From Sanderia malayensis (Eukaryota > Cnidaria > Scyphozoa > Semaeostomeae > Pelagiidae), in contig RQOL01000521.1 of the NCBI GenBank assembly GCA_013076295.1, forward strand, positions 351,429 to 415,428: a DNA stretch of 64,000 nucleotides. The letters are read 5' to 3'. The first letter of the stretch is position 1; every line of letters starts with the position of its first letter. The notes under the pieces are model-generated. The model was not told the origin of the DNA and did no database searches. It was given only the letters and a program-made list of their open reading frames with translations. The position numbers and the translations under genes were made by a program. Below, piece after piece: positions 29,301 to 37,600 of this stretch.

Positions 29301-29909
29301 TCTTGACTTCCCACTTTTGATAATTTTCAACTTTTGATTGTTTCCCATTTTTTCTTGACTTCCCACATTTGACCACTTCCCACTTTTCATGACTTCCCAC
29401 TTTTTCTTAAGTTTCCACTTTTAATGACTTCCAATTTTGGATGACTTTCCACGTTTTCTTCATTTCCCACTTTTGGTGACTTCCCACTTTTCATGACTTC
29501 CCACTTTTTCTTGACTTCCCACTTTTGATGACTTCCCAGTTTTCATGACTTCGCACTTTTCATGACTTCCCATTTATTCTTGACTTCCCAGTTTTGATGA
29601 CTTCCAACTTTTGAAGACTTTCCATTTTTTTTTATTTCCCATTTTTGGTGACTTCCGGCTTTTGATGATCTTCCACTTATTCTTGGCTACCCATTTTTTC
29701 TTCGCTGCCTATTTTAATGACTTTCAACTTTTTATCACTTCCTTCTTTTTCTTGAAATCCCATTTTCTGTGACTTCCCACTTTTCATGACTTCCTAGTTT
29801 TCATGACTTCCCACTTTTCATGACTTCCCACTTTTCCTTCACTTCCCGCTTTTTCTTGACTTCCCATCTTCTCTTGACTACCCAGTTTTAATGCCTTCCC
29901 ACTTTTTCT
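26376..29909. repeat. 3,534-bp tandem duplication, copy 2
   Basis: This second copy directly abuts the first. After about 29,914 it stops matching: copy 2 continues into a TGATTTCCCACTTTTGG monomer, whereas copy 1 reads into the start of copy 2. No further full copy follows. The very high identity suggests a recent event, or alternatively an assembly duplication. Confidence 0.92.
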
Positions 29910-30898
29910 TGACTTCCCACTTTTTCTTGATTTCCCACTTTTGGTGACTTCCCACTTTTCATGACCTCCCACTTTTTTTTCACTTACCACTCTTTCTTCA
30001 CTCCCCACTTTTTCTTGACTTCCCATTTTTTTTGACTTCCCACATTTAATGATCTCCCACTTTTCATGACTTCCCACTTTTTCTTCACTTCCCATTTTTG
30101 ATGACTTCCAACTTTTGATGACTTTCCACTTTTTCTTGATTTCCCACTTTTGGTGACTTCCCACTTTTCATGACTTCCCACTTTTTCTTGACTTCCACTT
30201 TTGATGACTTCCAACTTTTGATGACTTTCCACTTTTTTTCTATTTCCCACTTTTGGTGACTTCCGGCTTTTGTTGACTTCCCAGTTATTCTTGGCTACCC
30301 ATTTTTTATCGCTGCCCACTTTAATGACTTCCAACTTGTGATGACTTCCCTCTTTTTCTTGAAATCCCATTTTTTGTGATTTCCCACTTTTCATGAGTTC
30401 CCACGTTTTCTTCACTTCCCGGTTTTTCTTGACTTCCCATCTCCTCTTGACTGCCCAGTTTTAATGCCTTCCCACTTTTTCCTAATCCTCCACTTTTTCT
30501 TGATTTCCCACTTTTTCTTGACTTCCCACTTTTTCTTGACTTCCCACATTTAATGACTTCCCAGTTTTCCTGACTTCCCACATTTAATGACTTCCCAGTT
30601 TTCATGACTTCCCACTGTTCATGACTTCCCACTTTTTCTTGACTTCCCAGTTTTCATGACTTCCCACTTTTCATGACTTCCCACTTTTGATAAATTTCAA
30701 CTTTTGATTGTTTCCCATTTTTTCTTGACTTCCCACATTTGAGGACTTCCTACTTTTCATGACTTCCCACTTTTTCTTGACTTTCCACTTTTAATGACTT
30801 CCAATTTTTGATGACTTACCACTTTTTCTTGATTTCCCACTTTTGGTGACTTCCCACTTTTCATGACTTCCCATTTTTTCTTGACCTCCACTTTTGAT
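29910..30898. repeat. Satellite between the 3.5-kb duplication and the transposon
   Basis: These are ordinary monomers. They include a landmark module near 30,290 and a CCACTTTTGATGACTTCCAACTTTTG context near 30,195 like the one the transposon entered about 700 bp further right. No gene or other element was seen. Confidence 0.85.
30892..30898. repeat. Left target-site duplication TTTTGAT
   Basis: This 7-bp sequence is identical to 32,361-32,367. The uninterrupted satellite context GACCTCCACTTTTGATGAC is present at about 46,333-46,350, so one TTTTGAT is the ancestral state. An 8-bp reading (CTTTTGAT) is possible only if the right end loses its final C, which would unbalance the GGG/CCC termini. 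Confidence 0.87.
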
Positions 30899-30916
30899 GG
30901 GCATAGTCTATTAACC

Positions 30917-31020
30917 GGACCTTGAGACTATGGACCCCGGACCGCGGACCATACCATGTGACCGGACCATAGGACCGGACCATAGGACCAGACCATAAGA
31001 TCAGACCATAGTGTCGGACC
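30917..31020 (+). promoter_or_regulatory. Subterminal GGACC motif cluster, left arm
   Basis: GGACC occurs nine times in 104 bp, mostly inside the larger phrase GGACCGGACCATA or decayed forms of it (GGACCAGACCATA, GATCAGACCATA). Clustered short motifs just inside transposon ends commonly serve as transposase binding sites in several DNA-transposon families; that role is inferred here. The base composition is far more GC-rich than the rest of the element or the satellite. Confidence 0.6.
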
Positions 31021-31227
31021 AGAGGGAATCCCCATCTATGAAGTAATTGAAATTAATTGTTACGGCTTCGGTGATATTTCCGGGCATCACGATATTTACA
31101 TTCGTGACTTCTTGATAAATTGTCAACTTGGTTCCTGTCTAAGGCTCTACTCTTTCTCTGTTCACCAATGTTTCTCTCATCATGAGATTCGAACCAGCAA
31201 ATAGTACGCACACATACAATACACAAA

Positions 31228-31461
31228 ATGACACAATCATATTTATTCCTTCATTTCTGTCACGAAACCAAGAGCTTCTTTAAAGCATACAACAACGAAT
31301 GTCGCAAACGACAAACAACGACAACAGTATCTCCAACACTGCACAAACGGCGGCCCAACAACAATAAATCCAAAAGACTACGGCAGCAAGATCTTTCTGA
31401 AGCATCCTCATCCCCAACGGTAGTAGGTTTCTTCCCCTCGATCACAACGAGTTACTTGTAG
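31228..31461 (+). other. Short open frame in left arm, probably not a gene
   Basis: A 77-codon frame starts MTQSYLFLHF and lies wholly in the left inverted arm. The mirrored frame in the right arm (31,819-32,019, - strand, 66 codons) shares the first 53 or so residues. The three differences I see in that shared part are all amino-acid changing (N to I, E to D, R to W), none is silent, and a 5-bp insertion then throws the right copy out of frame. There is no recognisable domain, signal peptide or membrane segment. This pattern argues against selection on protein; chance open frame is the best reading. Confidence 0.2.
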
Positions 31462-31507
31462 AAATATATTTTTGAAACTCGATTTTGCTACCAAAGTTTT
31501 CTTGAGT

Positions 31508-31737
31508 GTTAAATTTGTTAAATGCTAAAAGTTTTGTTAAATTTGATTCTGCCACACGAAACGTTTATTGTTGTTGAAATTATTATGCTTATTATTATTA
31601 TGTTTATTATTATGTTTATTGTTGTTGAAATAAATAATAAATAAGTATATCTCTGGATATGTGTCCTGCTGATACACGATACATTACAAAAACTACTTAA
31701 AATCTAGCACGTTTCTGTATCCAAAAATTTCATAAAG
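31508..31737. other. AT-rich spacer of the foldback element
   Basis: These 230 bp are not shared between the arms. They are rich in A and T with TTATTATTATT tracts. A short phrase, GTTTATTGTTGTTGAAAT, occurs twice (near 31,562 and 31,612). I see no open frame of note, no transposase remnant and no recognisable RNA gene. It could act simply as the loop of a long hairpin. Confidence 0.75.
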
Positions 31738-31818
31738 ACTCAAGAAACCTTTGGTAGCAAGATCGAGTTTCAAAAATATATTTCTACAAGTAACTCGTTG
31801 TGATGGAGGGGAAGAAAC

Positions 31819-32019
31819 CTAATGTTGGAGATGAGGATGCTTGAGAAAGATCTTGTTGCCTTGCCGTAGTCTTTTGGATTTATTGTTGTTGGGCCACCGT
31901 TTGTGCAGTGTTGGAGATACTGTTGTCGTTGTTTGTCGTTTGCGACAGTCGTTGATGTATGCTTTAAAGAAGCTCTTGGTTTCGTGACAGAAATGAAGGA
32001 ATAAATATGATTGTGTCAT
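31819..32019 (-). other. Mirror open frame in right arm, frameshifted relative to left
   Basis: This frame of 66 codons is the inverted counterpart of 31,228-31,461. It diverges after the Lys/Arg-rich stretch because of the 5-bp length difference near 31,860. It gives no independent evidence of coding. Confidence 0.15.
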
Positions 32020-32238
32020 TTTGTGTATTGTATGTGTGCGTACTATTTGCTGGTTCGAATCTCATGATGAGAAAAACATTGGTGAACAGAGAAAGAGTAG
32101 AGCCTTAGACAGGAACCAAGTTGACAATTTATCAAGAAGTCACGAATGTAAATATCGTGATGCCCGGAAATATCACCGAAGACATCACCGAAGCCGTAAC
32201 AATTAATTTCAATTACTTCATAGATGGGGATTCCCTCT

Positions 32239-32342
32239 GGTCCGACATTATGGTCTGATCTTATGGTCTGGTCCTATGGTCCGGTCCTATGGTCCGGTCA
32301 CATGGTATGGTCCGGGGTCCGGGGTCCATAGTCTCAAGGTCC
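32239..32342 (-). promoter_or_regulatory. Subterminal GGACC motif cluster, right arm
   Basis: This is the mirror image of the left cluster: GGTCC occurs nine times on the + strand and begins the same 18 bp from the element end. Its conservation in both arms is expected from arm homogeneity, so it is not independent proof of function. Confidence 0.6.
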
Positions 32343-32360
32343 GGTTAATAGACTATACCC

Positions 32361-32367
32361 TTTTGAT
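32361..32367. repeat. Right target-site duplication TTTTGAT
   Basis: This is the direct repeat of 30,892-30,898, immediately after the terminal CCC. It continues into GACTTCCAACTTTTG, exactly as in unoccupied monomers. Confidence 0.87.
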
Positions 32368-34601
32368 GACTTCCAACTTTTGATGACTTTCCACTTTTTT
32401 TCTATTTCCCACTTTTGGTGACTTCCGGCTTTTGTTGACTTCCCACTTATTCTTGGCTACCCATTTTTTATCGCTGCCCACTTTAATGACTTCCAACTTT
32501 TGATGACTTCCCTCTTTTTCTTGAAATCCCATTTTTTGTGATTTCCCACTTTTCATGAGTTCCCACGTTTTCTTCACTTCAAATTTTTTCTTTACTTCCC
32601 ATTTTCTCTTGACTGCCCAGTTTTAATGACTTCCCACTTTTGCTTGATTTCCCACTTTTCATGACTTCCCACTTTTTCTTTACTTCCCACTTTTGATGAT
32701 TCCCATTTTTCGTGACTTCCCACTTTTTCTTGACTTCCCACTTTTGATGACTTCCACGTTAGCTGACTTCAAACTTTGGTAACTTCCAGAATTTTCTTCT
32801 CTTCCCACCTTTTCTTGACTTTCCACTTTTTCTTTACTCCCCTTCTTCTCTTGACTGCCCACTTTTAATGACTTCCCACTTTTTTATGTTTTCCCACTTT
32901 TGATGATTTCCCACTTTTCATGACTTCCCACTTTTTTATGTTTTCCCATTTTTGATGACTTCCCACTTTTCATGACTTCCCACTTTTGATGATTTTCAAC
33001 TTTTGATGGTTTCCCACGTTTGATGACTTCCCACTTATAATGACTTCCCACCTTTTCCTGACTTCCCACGTTTGATGACTTGTAACTTTTGATAACATTC
33101 CACTTATTCTTGGCTTTCAATTTTTTCTTCACTGCCCACTTTAATGACTTCCAACTTTTGATAACTTCCCTCTTTTTCTTGAAATCCCATTTTTCGTGAT
33201 TTCCCACTTTTCATGAGTTCCAAAGTTTTCTTCACTTCAAATTTTTTCTTTACTTCCCATCTTCTCTTGACTGCCCACTTTTAATGACTTCCCACTTTTG
33301 CGTTATTTCCCACTTTTTCTTGATTTCCCACTTTTTCTTGACTTCCCACATTTAATGATTTCCCAGTTTTCATGACTTCCAACTTTTTCTTCACTTCCCA
33401 CTTTTGATGATTCCCACTTTTGGTGACTTCCCATTTTTCATGACTTCCCACTTTTTCTTGACTTCCCACTTTTTCTTGACTTCCCATCTTCTCTTGACTG
33501 CCCAGTTTTAATGCCTTCCCACTTTTTCTTGACTTCCCACTTTTTCTTGACTTCCCACTTTTTCTTGACTTCTCACATTTAATGACTTCCCAGTTTTCAT
33601 GACTTTGCACTTTTCATGACTTCCCATTTATTCTTGACTTCCCAGTTTTGATGACTTCCAACTTTTGAAGACTTTCCACTTTTTTTGATTTCCCATTTTT
33701 GGTGACTTCCGGCTTTTGATGATCTTCCACTTATTCTTGGCTACCCATTTTTTCTTCGCTGCCTATTTTAATGACTTTCAACTTTTGATCACTTTCTTCT
33801 TTTTCTTGAAATCCCACTTTCTGTGACTTCCCACTTTTCATGACTTCCCAGTTTTCATGACTTCCCACCTTTCATGACTTCCCACTTTTGATAATTTTCA
33901 ACTTTTGATTGTTTCCCATTTTTTCTTGACTTCCCATTATTTCCTCACTTCCCACATTTGATGACTTCCCACTTTTCATGACTTCCCACATTTTCTTGAC
34001 TTCCCACTTTTGATGACCTCCAACTTTTGATGACTTTCCACTTTTTCTTGATTTCCCACTTTTTCTTCACTTCCCACTTTTCATGACTTCCAATTTTTGA
34101 TGACTTTCCACCTTTTCTTGATTTCCCATTTTTGGTGACTTCCAACTTTTCATGACTTTCCACTTTTTCTTTACTTCCCACTTTTTCTTGACCTCCCATC
34201 TTCTCTTGACTTCCCAGTTTTAATGCCTTCCCACTTTTTCTTAATATCCCACTTTTTCTTGACCTCCCACTTTTTCAAGACTTCCCACTTTTTCTTGACT
34301 TCCCACTTTTTCTTTACTTCCCACATTTATTGACTTCCCACTTTTCATGACTTCCCATCTTTTCCTGACTTCCCAAGTTTGATGACCTCCAGCTTTCGAT
34401 GACCTGCCACTTATTCTCGGCTACCCATTTTTTCCTTGCTGCCCACTTTAATGACATCCAGCTTTTGATCATTCCCACTTTTTCTTCAAATCCCCTTTTT
34501 TGTGACTTCCCACTTTTCATGAATTCCCACGTTTTCTTCACTTCCCAATTTTTCTTCACTTCCCACTTTTTCTTGACTTCCCATTTTTTTTGACTTCCCA
34601 C
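32361..34601. repeat. Satellite flank right of the transposon, similar to 46.3-47.8 kb
   Basis: After the target duplication this stretch follows the monomer order of about 46,341-47,800. The match runs at an offset of about 13.9 kb, with a small deletion of about 88 bp in the 46.7-kb copy that removes the GACTTCCACGTTAG monomers. It also resembles 8.05-9.6 kb. No gene was seen. Confidence 0.8.
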
Positions 34602-37600
34602 ATTTAATGACTTCCCAGTTTTCATGACTTCCCACTTTTCATGACTTCCCACTTTTTCTTGACTTTCCACTTTTGATGACCTCCAATTTTTGATGACTTT
34701 ACACTTTTTCTTGATTTCCCACCTTTGGTGACTTCCCACTTTTCATGACTTCCCACTTTTCCTGCACTTCCCGCTTTTATTTGACTTCCCATCTTCTCTT
34801 GACTGCCAAGTTTTAATGCCTTCCCTCTTTTTCTTAATCTCCCACTTTTTCTTGACTCCCCACTTTTTCTTGACTTCCCACTTTTTCTTGACTTCCCACA
34901 TTTAATGACTTCTCTGTTTTCATGACTTCCCACTTTTCATGACTTCCCACTTCTTCCTGACTCCCCACTTTAACTTGACTTCCCACTTTTTCTTGACTTC
35001 CCACTTTTTCTTGACTTCCCACATTTAATGACTTCCAACTTTTCATGACTTCCCACTTTTTCTTGACTTCCAACTTTTGATGACTTCCAATTTTGATGAC
35101 TTTCCACTTTTTCTTGATTTCCCACTTTTGGTGACTTCCCACTTTTCATGACTTCCCACTTTTTCTTGACTTCCCACTTTTTCTTGACTTCACATCTTCT
35201 CTTGACTGCCCAGTTTTAATGCCTTCCCACTTTTTCTTGACTTCCCACTTTTTCTTGACTTTTCACATTTAATGACTTTCCAGTTTTCATGACTTCCCAC
35301 TTTTCATGACTTCCCATTTTTTCTTGACTTCCCAGTTTTGATGACTTCCAACTTTTGATGACTTTCCACTTTTTTTGATTTCCCACTTTTGGTGACTTCC
35401 GGCTTTTGATGACTTCCCACTTATTCTTGGCTACCCATTTTTTTTTCGCTGCCCACTTTAATGACTTTCAACTTTTGATCACTTCCCTCTTTTCTTGAAA
35501 TCCCATTTTCTGTGACTTCCCACTTTTCATGACTTCCCAGTTTTCACGACTTCCCACTTTTCATGACTTCCCACTTTTGATAATTTCAACTTTTGATTGT
35601 TTCCCATTTTTTCTTGACTTCCCATTTTTTCTTCACTTCCCACATTTGATGACTTCCCACTTTTCATGACTTCATACTTGTTTCTTGATTTCCCACTTTT
35701 GATGACTTCCAAAATTTGATGACTTTCCACTTTTTCTTGATTTCCCACTTTTGGTGACCTCCCACTTTTCATGACTTCCCACTTTTCATGACTTCCCACT
35801 TTTTCTTGACTTCCCACTTTTGATGACTTCCAACTTTTGATGACTTTCCACTTTTTCTTGATTTCCCACTTTTGGTGACTTCCCACTTTTCATGACTTCC
35901 CACTTCTTCTTGACTCCCCAATTTTTCTTGACTTCGCCACTTTTTCTTGACTTCCACTTTTCTTGACTTCCCACATTTAATGAATTCCCACTTTTGATGA
36001 CTTCCCACTTTTTCTTGACTTCCCACTTTTGATGACTTCCAATTTTTGATGACTTTCCACTTTTTCTTGATTTCCCATTTTTGGTGACTTCCCACTTTTC
36101 ATGACTTTCCACTTTTTCTTTACTTACCACTTTTTTTTTACTTCCCATCTTCTCTTGACTGCCCAGTTTTAATGCCTTTCCACTTTTTCTTAATATCCCA
36201 CTTTTTCTTGACCTCCCACTTTTTCTTGACTTCCCACTTTTTCTTAAATTCCCACATTTATTGACTTCTCACTTTTCATGACTTCCCATCTTTTCCTGAC
36301 TTCCCAAGTTTGATGACCTCCAGCTTTCGATGACTTGCCACTTATTCTTGGCTTCCCATTTTTTCTTCGCTGGCCACTTTAATGACTTCCAGCTTTTGAT
36401 CACTTCCCACTTTTTCTTCAAATCCCTTTTTTTGTGACTTCCCACTTTTCATGACTTCCCAGTTTTTCTTGACTTCCAACTTTTGATGACTTCCAATTTT
36501 TGATGACTGTCCACTTTTTCTTGATTTCCCACTTTTGGTGACTTCCCACTTTTCATGACTTCCCACTTTTTCTTGACTTCCCACTTTTTCTTGACTTCCC
36601 ATCTTCTCTTGACTGCCCAGTTTTAATGCCTTCCCACTTTTTCTTGACTTCCCACTTTTTCTTGACTTCCCACTTTTTCTTGACTTCTCACATTTAATGA
36701 CTTCCCAGTTTTCATGACTTCCCACTTTTCATGACTTCCAATTTTTTCTTGACTTCCCAGTTTTGATGACTTCCAACTTTTGATACTTTCCACCTTTTTT
36801 GATTTCCCATTTTTGGTGCCTTCCGGCTTTTGATGACTTCCCACTTATTCTTGGCTACCCATTTTTTCTTCGCTGCCCACTTTAATGACTTTCAACTTTT
36901 GATCACTTCCCTCTTTTTCTTGAAATCCCATTTTCTGTGACTTCCCACTTTTCATGACTTCCCAGTTTTCATGACTTCACACTTTTCATGACTTCACTTT
37001 TGATAATTTTCAACTTTTTGATTGTTTCCCATTTTTTCTTGACTTCCCATTATTTCTTCACTTCCCACATTTGATGACTTCCCACTTTTCATGACTTCCC
37101 ACTTTTTCTTGACTTCCCACTTTTGATGACTTCCAATTTTTGATGACTTTCCACTTTTTCTTGATTTCCCACTTTTGGTGACTTCCCACTTTTCATGACC
37201 TCCCACTTTTTCTTCACTTACCACTCTTTCTTCACTTCCCACTTTTTCTTGACTTCCCATTTTTTTTGACTTCCCACATTTAATGACTTCCCAGTTTTCA
37301 TGACTTCCCACTTGTCATGACTTCCCACTTTTTCTTGACTTCCCACTTTTGATGACTTCCAACTTTTGATGACTTTCCACTTTTTCTTGATTTTCCCACT
37401 TTTGGTGACTTCCCACTTTTCATGACTTCCCACTTCTTCTTGACTCCCCACTTTTTCTTGACTTCCTATTTTTTCTTGACTTCCCACTTTTTCTTGACTT
37501 CCCACATCTAATGACTTCCCACTTTTCATGACTTCCCACTTTTTCTTGACTTCCCACTTTTGATGACTTCCAACTTTTGATGACTTTCCACTTTTTCTTG

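Larger units (their letters stand above)
1..30898. repeat. 17/18-bp minisatellite array, left part
   Basis: Head-to-tail units of 17 or 18 bp fill this stretch without a gap. Each unit has a near-constant head, TGACTTCCCA, and a variable tail. Common tails are CTTTTCA, CTTTTTCT, CATTTAA, GTTTTCA and, in units whose head ends CCA, ACTTTTGA. All units are in one orientation; a typical unit is about 76% pyrimidine on the + strand with a single G. Apparent open frames on the - strand reach 204 codons (17,719-18,333). They consist of the three phases of the same unit, giving GKSRKS, KKKWEV or QEKVGS-like peptides, so I annotate no genes. The function is unknown. Satellites like this are typical of eukaryotic heterochromatin, but nothing in the sequence fixes the chromosomal location. 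Confidence 0.97.
30899..31507 (+). repeat. Left terminal inverted repeat (609 bp)
   Basis: This arm is the reverse complement of 31,738-32,360. By hand count there are about a dozen substitutions in about 606 aligned bases (about 98% identity) plus three indels of 12, 5 and 3 bp that together explain the 14-bp length difference. The outer 120 bp are GC-rich with repeated GGACC; the inner part is AT-rich. The arm ends at CTTGAGT (31,501-31,507), paired with ACTCAAG (31,738-31,744). Confidence 0.93.
30899..32360. mobile_element. 1,462-bp foldback-type DNA transposon, non-autonomous
   Basis: This is the only non-satellite sequence in the window. The two ends are long inverted repeats: 30,899-31,507 and 31,738-32,360, starting GGGYATAGTCTATTAACC on both sides. 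They flank a 230-bp spacer. The ends are bounded by direct repeats TTTTGAT (30,892-30,898 and 32,361-32,367), the signature of DNA-transposon insertion. There is no transposase, reverse transcriptase or other long frame, so movement would need an enzyme supplied in trans. A 7-bp target duplication with very long inverted arms recalls foldback elements such as Galileo of Drosophila (P superfamily), but the GGG end does not fit the CA-type ends I know for that group, so I leave the superfamily open. piggyBac is unlikely because TTAA is not the target. The element is flanked by satellite of the same orientation on both sides. Confidence 0.93.
31738..32360 (-). repeat. Right terminal inverted repeat (623 bp)
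   Basis: This is the inverted partner of the left arm. Relative to the left arm it has a 12-bp local duplication (ATCACCGAAGAC then ATCACCGAAG, 32,172-32,193), a 5-bp insertion around 31,860, and a 3-bp loss near 31,822. The terminal base pattern is TATACCC, so the fourth base of the inverted repeat differs between the ends (GGGC against GGGT). Confidence 0.93.

Noticed and set aside
1..30898. CRISPR array
   Set aside because: Units are contiguous 17/18-bp repeats with no unique spacers between them, no leader and no cas genes.
32021..32206. 61-codon frame on the + strand in the right arm and 61-codon frame at 31,260-31,445 on the - strand
   Set aside because: Both lie inside the inverted arms, overlap other frames and have no recognisable features. 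They are expected by chance in non-coding sequence.
30899..32360. LTR retrotransposon or solo LTR
   Set aside because: The long arms are inverted, not direct; there is no primer-binding site, polypurine tract or reverse transcriptase.
30899..32360. Assignment to hAT or piggyBac
   Set aside because: hAT elements usually make 8-bp duplications and have CA-type ends. piggyBac ends can begin CCC/GGG but insert at TTAA, which is not duplicated here. An 8-bp reading would break terminal symmetry.
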